64,000 bases of DNA from an uncultured Opitutaceae bacterium (GCA_937902925.1 CALFNN010000102.1:1-64000), one strand, 5' to 3'. Positions 44,961 to 52,627 are shown, counted from the stretch's first letter. The notes: generated by a model not told the origin, from the letters alone. Numbers and translations are program-made.

Positions 44961-45755
44961 ATGATCCGGAAATCGATGAAGATTGCCGCGGTGGGATTGA
45001 TGCTCGCCGGCGGGATGGCGGGCACGGTGCTCTTGCAGCTGGACAACCGCCGGCTGCGGCAGCGAATCGCGGAAGCCCGCGGGCAAAAGGAGCGGAGTGA
45101 TCGGCTGCGCGATGCCAACCGGCAGGCGCAAGAGCTGCTCGACCGGGCACGCACCGATGGCGATGACGGCAAGAGGGCGATTCATGCGGACGTCGTGCGA
45201 TTGCGAGAGGAGGTGGCCGGGTTGGAAAAACGCGCGGAGGAGACGAGCGCCAAACTGCGGGCGCAACACCAGGCCGACGTGGAAGCGCTCGCCAGCAACC
45301 GCGATCCACAGCGGGGACTCGTGCGCCTGGAGAATTTTCAAGCAGCCGGACGGAGCACCCCGGCGGCGACGTTCCAGACCTTCGTGTGGGCGGCCATGAA
45401 GGGCGAGGACGGGACGCTCGCCGGGATGATCGCGCTGCCCGACGCCGCACAGGAGAGAGCCGAGGCGGTCGTGGCGGCGTTGCCGGAGGCGGTGCGGACA
45501 AAATATTCCACGCCGGAAAAACTGGCGGCGCTGTTCTTCGCCGACGCGTTGACGGGCAAAACGGCCGCACAGATCGTCGGCGTGACGTCGCCCGATGCGC
45601 AGCATGCCATCGTGACGGTTCACGGACTGGCCGACCAGGAGCAGAACGTGCCGATGCAGTTGGGGGCGGAGGGCTGGCAAATCGTCGTGTCGGAAGGAAT
45701 GGTGGACAAGCTGGCGAGTTGGGCGCGGGGCGGGCCGCCGCCGGCGGGGAAATAG
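44961..45755 (+). CDS. membrane-anchored coiled-coil partner protein 2
   Basis: A 264-residue protein with an N-terminal helix (IAAVGLMLAGGMAGTVLLQ), a coiled coil (NRRLRQRIAEARGQKERSDR, VVRLREEVAGLEKRAEETS) and the shared domain: AAGRSTPAATFQTFVWAA, ALPEAVRTKYSTPEKLAALF, then a beta-rich end with GAEGWQIVVSEG. It is homologous to the proteins at 42593 and 49751 and to the C-terminal half of membrane sigma 3. A role in signalling with sigma 3 is inferred from position only. Confidence 0.7.
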   Translation: MIRKSMKIAAVGLMLAGGMAGTVLLQLDNRRLRQRIAEARGQKERSDRLRDANRQAQELLDRARTDGDDGKRAIHADVVRLREEVAGLEKRAEETSAKLRAQHQADVEALASNRDPQRGLVRLENFQAAGRSTPAATFQTFVWAAMKGEDGTLAGMIALPDAAQERAEAVVAALPEAVRTKYSTPEKLAALFFADALTGKTAAQIVGVTSPDAQHAIVTVHGLADQEQNVPMQLGAEGWQIVVSEGMVDKLASWARGGPPPAGK

Positions 45756-45765
45756 CTCGTTTTTT

Positions 45766-45796
45766 TGTGCGGTTTTCGGATCAGTGCCAGCTATAG
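45766..45796 (+). promoter_or_regulatory. shared two-box promoter motif, copy 4
   Basis: TTTTTTTGTGCGGTTTTC, 13 nt, CTATAG, ending 6 nt before the ATG of membrane sigma 4. The clearest copy of both boxes. Confidence 0.62.
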
Positions 45797-45802
45797 GGGT
45801 GC

Positions 45803-47548
45803 ATGGCCCTGCTGGAAGACACGGAGTTGCTCCGACGCTACAAGGATGAGAAATCGGAGGACGCGTTTGGCGAACTCGTGCGCCGGCACGTCGGTCCGGT
45901 GTATGCGTTTTCGCTGCGGCGGGTCGGCGGAGATGCGCATCTCGCGGAGGATGTCACGCAGGTCGTCTTCGCCACGCTGGCGCGAAAGGCGGCGTTGCTC
46001 GCGGAGCGGCCCGTCCTTGGCGGCTGGCTTTGTCGGACGGCGCATTTCGCCGCCCGGGATGTCGTGCGGACCGAACGTCGGCGCCGGGCGCGCGAACAGG
46101 AGGCCCAAACCATGCTCGAATCCTCAACCGACGAAGCCGCGGCAAGCATCGACTGGGAAAAAGTCCACCCAGTGCTCAACGAGACGCTGGGCGAACTAAA
46201 CGACGACGATCGCGACGCGGTGTGGCTGCGTTTCTTTGAGGGCCGTTCCTTCGCGCAAGTGGGAGAGCGGCTGCGGCTGAACGAAAACGCCGCGCGGATG
46301 CGCGTGGAGCGGGCGCTCGACAAGTTGCATGCCGCGCTGGCCCGGCGGGGCGTGACATCGACGGCGGCGGCGTTGGGGCTCGCGCTGCCAAACCAGGCGG
46401 CGGCTACCGCGCCGGCCGGACTCGCGGCCGGTGTGACAGGTGCGGCGCTGGCGGGAGCGGGCGGCGTTGGTGTCGCGACGGGGATTTTGACTTTCATGAG
46501 CACAACCAAAGTTGTTTCCGGAGTGGCCGCCGCGGTCGCCTTGCTGGCGATTTTCTCGGCCGTTCGCGAATCGCAAAGCGCCGACAATTCGGTCGCGGCA
46601 CTGAAGGCTGTCACCGCCCAGCGCGACGAGCTGCAGGGGCGCGTGCAAGTGTTGGAAAAGCGGGCCAGGGAATCCGGCGACGTCGCGGACTCGGCCCAGC
46701 GCGAGCTGGCGGCGCTGCGCGTTGTGGCGGCAACGCCGGGCGAGAACGCGGCCGCGCGCGCCGCTGCATGGCAGACGACAAGTCCGGTCAACTTTGCGCT
46801 CGATCATCCGGAGGCGCGCGCGGCGTTTGTCGCGCAGGAGATGGCGCGGGCGCGGGCGAAGTTCGACCGGTTCTTCCGGCAGGCCGGGCTTTCGGCCGGG
46901 GAGCAGGACAGGTTTCTCGACGTGCTGAAGAATTTCGCGGAGGCGAAGCTCGACCTGACGGCATCGGTCCGGGCGCAGGGTTACGGGCCCTACAATGTGC
47001 CGCAAGACCCGGAAGCGTTGCGGGCGTTGTTCAAGGTGGATTCCGAGGTGGACGGGGAATTCATGGGCAACTTGCGCACGCTGCTCGGCGACGAGCGCTT
47101 CCGGCAGTTCACCGCCTATCGAAAGAGTATTCCGGAGATCAATGCGGCGGACCAGCTCGCGGGGCTGCTTTACGCTGGCGATACGCCGCTCACGCCGGCT
47201 CAGGCGCGGCAACTGGTCCAGGTATTGCAGGAAAATCGATTCGACAAACGAGCCACACCGTCGCCGACAAACATGTTCAACGGCGCCTTCATCCCCGACT
47301 CGGCGAACCAGGTGGCGATGGTGCAATCGAACCTGATGTTCGGTGACATCATGATGCCGGGGATCGACTGGCGCGCGCCGGTGACCGACGCGGCCGTCGC
47401 GCGAGCGGCCTCGATCCTCGCGCCCGCACAAATCTCCGCCCTGCGGCAGATGCAGGCGCAGCAGGCGGCGCAAATGTTGCTCGCCCCGCCGCCGCCGAGG
47501 CAGGCGGACGCCTCGGCGTCCCGGACCAAGCCGGCCGGTGGCGGGTAG
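45803..47548 (+). CDS. membrane sigma factor 4 with unrecognised helical C-terminal domain
   Basis: A 581-residue protein. The ECF-type core (DTELLRRYKDEKSEDAFGELV; LNDDDRDAVWLRFFEGRSFAQVG) is followed by PNQAAATAPAGLAAGVTG, TFMSTTK and a transmembrane helix (VVSGVAAAVALLAIFSAV), then a coiled coil. The C-terminal about 250 residues are mainly helical (QEMARARAKFDRFFRQAGLS, RTLLGDERFRQFTAYRKSI, TPLTPAQARQLVQVL). This resembles generic metal- or heat-shock-type helical sensors but is not assignable. The next gene, 62 nt on, is a small TonB-domain protein. Confidence 0.78.
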   Translation: MALLEDTELLRRYKDEKSEDAFGELVRRHVGPVYAFSLRRVGGDAHLAEDVTQVVFATLARKAALLAERPVLGGWLCRTAHFAARDVVRTERRRRAREQEAQTMLESSTDEAAASIDWEKVHPVLNETLGELNDDDRDAVWLRFFEGRSFAQVGERLRLNENAARMRVERALDKLHAALARRGVTSTAAALGLALPNQAAATAPAGLAAGVTGAALAGAGGVGVATGILTFMSTTKVVSGVAAAVALLAIFSAVRESQSADNSVAALKAVTAQRDELQGRVQVLEKRARESGDVADSAQRELAALRVVAATPGENAAARAAAWQTTSPVNFALDHPEARAAFVAQEMARARAKFDRFFRQAGLSAGEQDRFLDVLKNFAEAKLDLTASVRAQGYGPYNVPQDPEALRALFKVDSEVDGEFMGNLRTLLGDERFRQFTAYRKSIPEINAADQLAGLLYAGDTPLTPAQARQLVQVLQENRFDKRATPSPTNMFNGAFIPDSANQVAMVQSNLMFGDIMMPGIDWRAPVTDAAVARAASILAPAQISALRQMQAQQAAQMLLAPPPPRQADASASRTKPAGGG

Positions 47549-47571
47549 ATGGGGCCGGTGAAACGATTTTT

Positions 47572-47602
47572 CGTGCGATTTCGAGGATGGCGGGTGCTGG
47601 TG
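47572..47602 (+). promoter_or_regulatory. shared two-box promoter motif, copy 5, at a non-sigma gene
   Basis: TTTTTCGTGCGATTTC, 14 nt, CTGGTG, ending 8 nt before the ATG of the small TonB-domain protein. Less perfect, but the same layout outside a sigma gene suggests a small regulon. Confidence 0.45.
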
Positions 47603-47610
47603 TGGTGAAG

Positions 47611-48165
47611 ATGTGGCGGATTCGACTGCTGTTTCGTTTCGCGCTGATCGGCGGGCTGGAGGCAGCCTGTCGGCATGTGGCGTCCTCGCGGACGCCCGAG
47701 GGCACGAGTTCGATCAAGTTCGTCCAGCCGCCGTCGCCGCCGCCGGCCAAGAACAAGGGGACGGCAACGCGGATGGAATCGCCGGAGGAGGCCGTCAACG
47801 CGGAGCCGATCCTGCCGCTGGCGACACCGGTTTGTCCGCCGGCGGCGCTGGCAGCGCATGCGGGAACCGCGATCGTCGGCGTGCGGATCACGGTCGGCAC
47901 GGACGGACGGGTATCGGACGTGGGGACGAGTCTTGCGAGTCTCTCCACGCCGACACCGTTTGCCGCGGCGTTTCGCGACGCGGTGGAAGTGGCGGTGGCG
48001 CAGTGGCGATTCAAACCGGGTGAAGTCCTGCATCTCGAAACCGTGCATGACCCCGGCGGCGACTACCGGCGCGTGGCGAGCCGGGAAAAGGTCGGGTGGA
48101 CGTTCGACGTTGAATTTACGTTCAACGCCACCGGTGACGTGGTGGCAGGGCTGCCGAAGATGTAG
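47611..48165 (+). CDS. small TonB C-terminal-domain protein
   Basis: A 184-residue protein. A short hydrophobic N-terminus (IRLLFRFALIGGLEAAC) and a Pro-rich stretch (FVQPPSPPPAKNKG) precede a TonB-like domain: AHAGTAIVGVRITVGTDGRV, AFRDAVEVAVAQWRFKPGE. This matches the energy-transducer TonB layout in miniature. An in-frame start at 47587 exists, but would place the promoter-like motif inside the gene. The stop codon lies inside the 29-bp inverted repeat that follows. Confidence 0.7.
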   Translation: MWRIRLLFRFALIGGLEAACRHVASSRTPEGTSSIKFVQPPSPPPAKNKGTATRMESPEEAVNAEPILPLATPVCPPAALAAHAGTAIVGVRITVGTDGRVSDVGTSLASLSTPTPFAAAFRDAVEVAVAQWRFKPGEVLHLETVHDPGGDYRRVASREKVGWTFDVEFTFNATGDVVAGLPKM

Positions 48166-48239
48166 GGCGGGGTCGCCGAACCCCGCCGTCTGGGAAACGT
48201 TCGCGCCGTCACGGCGGGGTTCGGCGACCCCGCCCTACA
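48161..48239. repeat. 29-bp perfect inverted repeat, REP-like
   Basis: The arm 48161-48189 (TGTAGGGCGGGGTCGCCGAA, then CCCCGCCGT) is matched exactly by its reverse complement at 48211-48239, with a 21-nt spacer. The first arm contains the stop codon of the preceding gene. There is no T-run, so it may act as an mRNA-stabilising or REP-type element, or a bidirectional terminator. The hairpin at 30748-30768 shares its GGCGG..TC.CCGAACC core. Confidence 0.85.
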
Positions 48240-48259
48240 AGATGCGGCCAAAGATTTTT

Positions 48260-48290
48260 TGTGCGATCTTTCCGGCGGCGGGTGCTAGGG
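48260..48290 (+). promoter_or_regulatory. shared two-box promoter motif, copy 6
   Basis: TTTTTTGTGCGATCTTTC, 12 nt, CTAGGG, ending 11 nt before the ATG of membrane sigma 5. It begins 20 nt after the large inverted repeat. Confidence 0.5.
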
Positions 48291-48301
48291 GTTGGAACGC
48301 C

Positions 48302-49741
48302 ATGATGGACGACACCGAACTGCTCCGCCGCTACGCCGCGAATCGCGTGGAGGATGATTTTGCGGAGCTTGTCCGCCGGCACCTGAATCTCGTTTACTCG
48401 GCGGCGTTGCGGCAGTTGAACGGCGACGCGCATCTCGCGCAGGATGTCACGCAGCTCGTGTTCGCCGATCTCGCGCGGAAGGCCGCGACGGTGGCGAATC
48501 ATCGCGTGCTGGCGGGATGGCTATTCACGAGCACGCGATTCGCCGCGGCGAAGGCCGTGCGCGGCGAACAGCGCCGGCGCGCGCGCGAGGCGGAGGCCCA
48601 GCTTATGGAGGAACTTATCTCTCCCGATGATCCGGCGGCCCGGCTTGACTGGGCGCGCGTGCGCCCGGTGCTCGATGAAGTCCTGGGCGAACTCGGAGAC
48701 GCGGATCGCGAGGCGATCCTGCTGCGCTTCTTCGAGGGCCGGGATTTTGCGAGCGTCGGCGCGAAACTCAGCGTCAACGACAACACCGCGCGGATGCGCG
48801 TGGAGCGCGCGCTCGACAAACTGCGGACGCAACTCGCGCGGCGGGGCGTCACGTCGACCAGCGCGGCGCTGGCCGCGGCGCTGGCGAACCAGGCCGTGGT
48901 GGCAGCGCCGGTGGGACTGGCGGCGGCGGTGACGGGGGCTGCGATCGCCGGGGGCGGAACCGCGACGGCGACGACCGCGGCGGGCGGCGGGCTGGTGGCG
49001 ACTTTTATGAGCATGTCGAAATTACACGTCGGGATCACCAGCGCGCTCGCCGTGGCGGGCGCGACGGGTTTGGTGGTGCAGGCGCAGTCGAACTCGGCGC
49101 TGCGCGACGAGGTTGCAGGTCTTCGCCAGCAAAACGCCGCCATGGCGACGGTGCAGGCGGAAAATCAACGGCTCGCGCGCACGGCGGCGGAAGTGGCGGA
49201 GATGCGCGGCGACGACGCCGAACTCGCGCGACTCGGCGACGAGGCCGCGGCCCTGAAAATGCGGATGCAGGAGGTTGCAAAAGTGGAGGCCGCGCGCCGG
49301 GCGGCGGCCGAGACCAACGCTGAGCGTGTCGACGTTACAAAGCTCGACCAGCAGCCGGTTCCGAAATTCCAGGTCCGGCCACAATATCCGCCGGAGCTGA
49401 AGGCCGCGGGAATCACTGGCAAGGTGATGGTGGAGTTTATTGTCGATCAGAATGGTAATGTGCAAAACGTAACGGTGGCGAGAACGCCAAGATCCGAGGG
49501 TGAAACCGTGGTGATGTCCGATTTTACGATTGCAACCGATGCCGGCGGGCGGAGTGGTTCGGCAGACGCGGAGGCGCAGCGCGCGTTCGAGGCGGCGGCC
49601 ATTGAAGCCGTGAGCAAATGGAAATTTGAAGCCGGGAGGAAAAGGGGCCGCCAAGTGCCTACGCATATGCAAACGCCGATTATATTTTCTTTAAAAGAAG
49701 ATGGCGCGCCGAGGCCGGCACCGGATTCGTCCGCGCCGTAA
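48302..49741 (+). CDS. membrane sigma factor 5 with TonB C-terminal domain
   Basis: A 479-residue protein; ATG at 48302 or the next codon. Sigma-2 about 5-95 and sigma-4 about 118-180 (GDADREAILLRFFEGRDFASVG). Ala-rich ANQAVVAAPVGLAAAVTG (195-212), TFMSMSK (234-240), transmembrane helix 241-260, coiled coil 262-340. The TonB domain spans about 354-465 and is textbook: RPQYPPELKAAGITGKVMVE, VDQNGNVQNVTVARTP, AAAIEAVSKWKFEAGRKRGR. The DNA of the TonB part is clearly AT-richer than the sigma part. A partner gene follows 9 nt later. This is the strongest case of a sigma-TonB fusion. Confidence 0.85.
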   Translation: MMDDTELLRRYAANRVEDDFAELVRRHLNLVYSAALRQLNGDAHLAQDVTQLVFADLARKAATVANHRVLAGWLFTSTRFAAAKAVRGEQRRRAREAEAQLMEELISPDDPAARLDWARVRPVLDEVLGELGDADREAILLRFFEGRDFASVGAKLSVNDNTARMRVERALDKLRTQLARRGVTSTSAALAAALANQAVVAAPVGLAAAVTGAAIAGGGTATATTAAGGGLVATFMSMSKLHVGITSALAVAGATGLVVQAQSNSALRDEVAGLRQQNAAMATVQAENQRLARTAAEVAEMRGDDAELARLGDEAAALKMRMQEVAKVEAARRAAAETNAERVDVTKLDQQPVPKFQVRPQYPPELKAAGITGKVMVEFIVDQNGNVQNVTVARTPRSEGETVVMSDFTIATDAGGRSGSADAEAQRAFEAAAIEAVSKWKFEAGRKRGRQVPTHMQTPIIFSLKEDGAPRPAPDSSAP

Positions 49742-49750
49742 CACGGACTC

Positions 49751-50554
49751 ATGCCCGCGCTCCGCTGGTTGTCCGCCCTGCTGCTCGTGCTGGCCCTTGC
49801 GGCTGGCGCGGCGGTGTGGTTGCAGCGGCAGGAGGCGGCGCGCATGCGCACGGAGATGGCTTCGCTGCGCGACGACAGCCGCGAGCTCGCAAAACTGCGC
49901 GCCGAAAACCAACGCCTCGCCGCGGCGCAGCCGTCCGAGACGGAACTGGCGCGTCTGCGCGCCGATCATGCGGCGGTGCTGCGGATGCGGGGCGAAATCG
50001 AGAGTCTCGCCGCGCGCACGCCAAAAATCGCGGGAGCGGGGACTGCGACCGAGGCGCGACCGGACGCGGCCGATCCCATGGTTAATGCCGGCAAGGCGGC
50101 ACCGGCGGCGGCCGCGAAAACCGTGCGCTGGGCGATCAACGGCGGCGCCCCGGACGTGCTGGCCGCGACGCTGGCGGTCGCGCCCGGCGGTCGCGAGATG
50201 CTGCAAACTGCGTTCGACGGATTGCCGCCGGAACGACGGGCGCGATACGGGACGCCGGAGCGGATGCTGGCCGAGTTGTTGTGCGCCACGACGCAGAATT
50301 CGGGCAGCGACCAAGTGCTCGTCCGCGAGGAGTTGCCGGGCGTGCAGGGCGGCGGATTTGAATCGATGCCGGCGGATGGCGCGGACTTCCGGACGATTCA
50401 CACGCGCACGCAGGGCGCGGACGGTCGCGTGCGGGACAGTTACCAGGTTTTCCAATCGACCCCCGACGGCTGGCGCTGGGTGGTGTCGCCGGGGCTCGTT
50501 TTGAAGCGACTGGTGGAGACCGGCCTCAGGCCGGCGCCCTCGGCGGCGAAGTGA
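49751..50554 (+). CDS. membrane-anchored coiled-coil partner protein 3
   Basis: A 267-residue protein. An N-terminal helix (LRWLSALLLVLALAAGAAVWL), a coiled coil (QEAARMRTEMASLRDDSREL, KLRAENQRLA) and the shared domain: AAAKTVRWAINGGAPDVLAA, LPPERRARYGTPERMLAELL, ending TPDGWRWVVSPGLVLKRL. It follows membrane sigma 5 by 9 nt, presumably in one transcript. The three partner proteins diverge strongly from one another outside these motifs. Confidence 0.7.
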   Translation: MPALRWLSALLLVLALAAGAAVWLQRQEAARMRTEMASLRDDSRELAKLRAENQRLAAAQPSETELARLRADHAAVLRMRGEIESLAARTPKIAGAGTATEARPDAADPMVNAGKAAPAAAAKTVRWAINGGAPDVLAATLAVAPGGREMLQTAFDGLPPERRARYGTPERMLAELLCATTQNSGSDQVLVREELPGVQGGGFESMPADGADFRTIHTRTQGADGRVRDSYQVFQSTPDGWRWVVSPGLVLKRLVETGLRPAPSAAK

Positions 50555-50610
50555 GCGAAGCACAGATGCGCGGGCCCGGCTGGCGAGGATTCCGCCACGC
50601 CGCGTTTTTT

Positions 50611-50642
50611 TGTGCGGTTTTCCTGCGGCCGGCTACCTATAG
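50611..50642 (+). promoter_or_regulatory. shared two-box promoter motif, copy 7
   Basis: TTTTTTTGTGCGGTTTTC, 14 nt, CTATAG, ending 13 nt before the ATG of membrane sigma 6. Nearly identical in both boxes to copy 4. Confidence 0.62.
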
Positions 50643-50655
50643 TTGGAAGACCGCC

Positions 50656-52359
50656 ATGACCGAAGACGCCGAACTGCTCCGCCGCTATGCCGAGGAAAAA
50701 TCCGAGCGGGCGTTTGCCGAGCTGGTGGAGCGGCATCTCAATTTTGTCTACGGCGGCGCGCTGCGCCGGTTGGGAGGGGATGCGCAGCTGGCGGAGGATG
50801 TCACGCAGCAGGTGTTCACCGCGCTTGCGCGCGCCGCGGCGGCGCTTTCCCGCCGGCCGGTCCTGACCGGCTGGCTTTACACCACGACACGTTTTGCGTC
50901 GGCGCAGGCCGTCCGCACCGAGCGGCGGCGGCGAACCCGCGAACAGGAGGCCCACACCATGAACGAGCTTTCCGCCGATTCCCCACCGCCGGCCGACTGG
51001 GAACGCCTGCGTCCGGTGCTCGACGACACGATGGACGAGTTGGACGAACGCGACCGCGAGGCGGTGTTGCTGCGGTTCTTCGAGGAGCGGTCGTTTGCCG
51101 ACATCGGGGCGAAGCTGGAGTTGAACGAAAACGCCGCGCGGATGCGGGTGGAACGGGCCCTCGACAAGATGCACGCGCTGCTGGCGCGGCGTGGCATCAC
51201 GTCGACCATCGCGGCGCTCGCGCTCGCGCTGGCGAGTCAAGCGGGTGTCGCGGCGCCGGCGGGGCTGGGGGCTACCGTGACCGGTTCGGCGCTGGCCACT
51301 GCGGCAGCGGGCTCGGGCGCGGCGGCGGGTCTGGCCTATTTGACTTTTATGAGCACCACCAAGATCGCAGTCGGCACCGCTGTCGGCGTCATCGCCCTGG
51401 CCATCGGCGGGGCGATTTATCAGGCGAACGAAAATCGCGCGAGCCGCGCGGCGTTGGCCGCCGCCGAGCAGGAACGGGACGAGGCCCGCGGGCAGATCCG
51501 GAAACTGCAGGGCGAACTGGAGGCGCAGATTGCCCGCGTGCGGGCGGCCGACGACGACAATGCGCGGTTACTGGCGGCAATCCGGACGACCGCCCCGACG
51601 CGGGCCGCGCAGGTGGCGCAGGCGGCGGAGGCGAACGCGCCGGTCACGCAAGACGCCGTCCAGACGCGTTACAACAAGGCGAAGGAGCTGGCGCGCAGCG
51701 GGGATTGGGCAGCGGCGCTGTCGGAGTTTCTGTGGTGCTACGACGAGGGAATGGTTCGCGTGCAGAGTTTCGTTGGCGTTCGCGGCAGCTTTTTATTGAG
51801 CGACATCGGTCGGATGGCGAAGAATTATCCGCCGGCGCTGGCAGCGCTGCAGGAACGCCGTGACCGGGCCGAGCAGAGAATGCTGGCCAGCCCGACCGAT
51901 CGCGACGCCACGCGGGACTATGCCTCGATCAACGCGGCGCTGGGCGAGGACGCGCAGACCCTGAAGGTGTTCGACCAGTTGTCCGCCGACGATCCGCGCC
52001 GCACCGCGCTCGGCTCGCTCCTGAGCGTTTACGATTTGCTGGTGGACGCGCAGCGCTATGGCGACGCGGCCCGGGCCGTGCCGTATGACCGGGCGCTGTC
52101 ACTTTTCACGTCACTGTCGCGCACACCGCAAACGGCCAGTCTGCCCGAGTCGGCCACGGCCAGCCTGCGACGCAGCGTGGTCGACCGTGCGTCGAAGAAC
52201 GTCGAAGTGCTCGCCGGCAGCGGCGACGTGACCCATGCCGGTGCGCTGGTGGAAAAGGTGCTTGCCTACGACAGCTCGGATGCGACGAAGGCGGTGTTGC
52301 AGCAGCATCTCATCCGCGCCGGCCATCCGGAGTTGATGTCGGTTCAGCCAAAGCCGTAG
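50656..52359 (+). CDS. membrane sigma factor 6 with TPR-like C-terminal region
   Basis: A 567-residue protein, GGAAG about 8 nt upstream of ATG. The ECF core (DAELLRRYAEEKSERAFAELV; LDERDREAVLLRFFEERSFADIG) is followed by ASQAGVAAPAGLGATVTG, TFMSTTK and a transmembrane helix (IAVGTAVGVIALAIGGAIY). A coiled coil (ALAAAEQERDEARGQIRKLQ) leads to a helical region with RYNKAKELARSGDWAAALSE and further helix pairs, likely TPR-like. It has no intact partner gene downstream. Confidence 0.8.
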   Translation: MTEDAELLRRYAEEKSERAFAELVERHLNFVYGGALRRLGGDAQLAEDVTQQVFTALARAAAALSRRPVLTGWLYTTTRFASAQAVRTERRRRTREQEAHTMNELSADSPPPADWERLRPVLDDTMDELDERDREAVLLRFFEERSFADIGAKLELNENAARMRVERALDKMHALLARRGITSTIAALALALASQAGVAAPAGLGATVTGSALATAAAGSGAAAGLAYLTFMSTTKIAVGTAVGVIALAIGGAIYQANENRASRAALAAAEQERDEARGQIRKLQGELEAQIARVRAADDDNARLLAAIRTTAPTRAAQVAQAAEANAPVTQDAVQTRYNKAKELARSGDWAAALSEFLWCYDEGMVRVQSFVGVRGSFLLSDIGRMAKNYPPALAALQERRDRAEQRMLASPTDRDATRDYASINAALGEDAQTLKVFDQLSADDPRRTALGSLLSVYDLLVDAQRYGDAARAVPYDRALSLFTSLSRTPQTASLPESATASLRRSVVDRASKNVEVLAGSGDVTHAGALVEKVLAYDSSDATKAVLQQHLIRAGHPELMSVQPKP

Positions 52360-52368
52360 TGTCACCGG

Positions 52369-52458
52369 ATGGCGCCTCGCTGGAGCCGGTTTGCGTTTAT
52401 CCTGCTTTCGTGGCCGGTCCTCGGACAGGTGCCGCTGGCACCCGCGCCGAAGCCCTGA
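52369..52458 (+). CDS. 29-residue signal-peptide-like ORF, possibly a gene remnant
   Basis: ATG 9 nt after the sigma 6 stop encodes a peptide with a hydrophobic core (FAFILLSWPVLGQ) and a Pro/Ala tail, ending at TGA 52456-52458. It occupies the place where the other sigma genes have a membrane-anchored partner. It could be the stub of a lost partner or a chance ORF. The rest of 52459-52627 holds no recognised feature. Confidence 0.25.
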   Translation: MAPRWSRFAFILLSWPVLGQVPLAPAPKP

Positions 52459-52627
52459 CGGACTCTGGGAAAATCGAGTCTTTGCTCCCGGCAGAATCAT
52501 CATGGCGGGGCGAAGCCGAAATCGATCGGGCCGCACCACCCGAAAAGAATCGCGTCCGGAGCCTTCCCATCCCGGATTTCATACGTCTCGCATGCACTGA
52601 GTTTTCCTTGCCCCGACCTACGCCCGC

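Noticed and set aside
39702-52359. Tandem similar sequence as a CRISPR or simple repeat array
   Set aside because: The similarity is at gene scale with diverged coding sequence, not short identical repeats with spacers.
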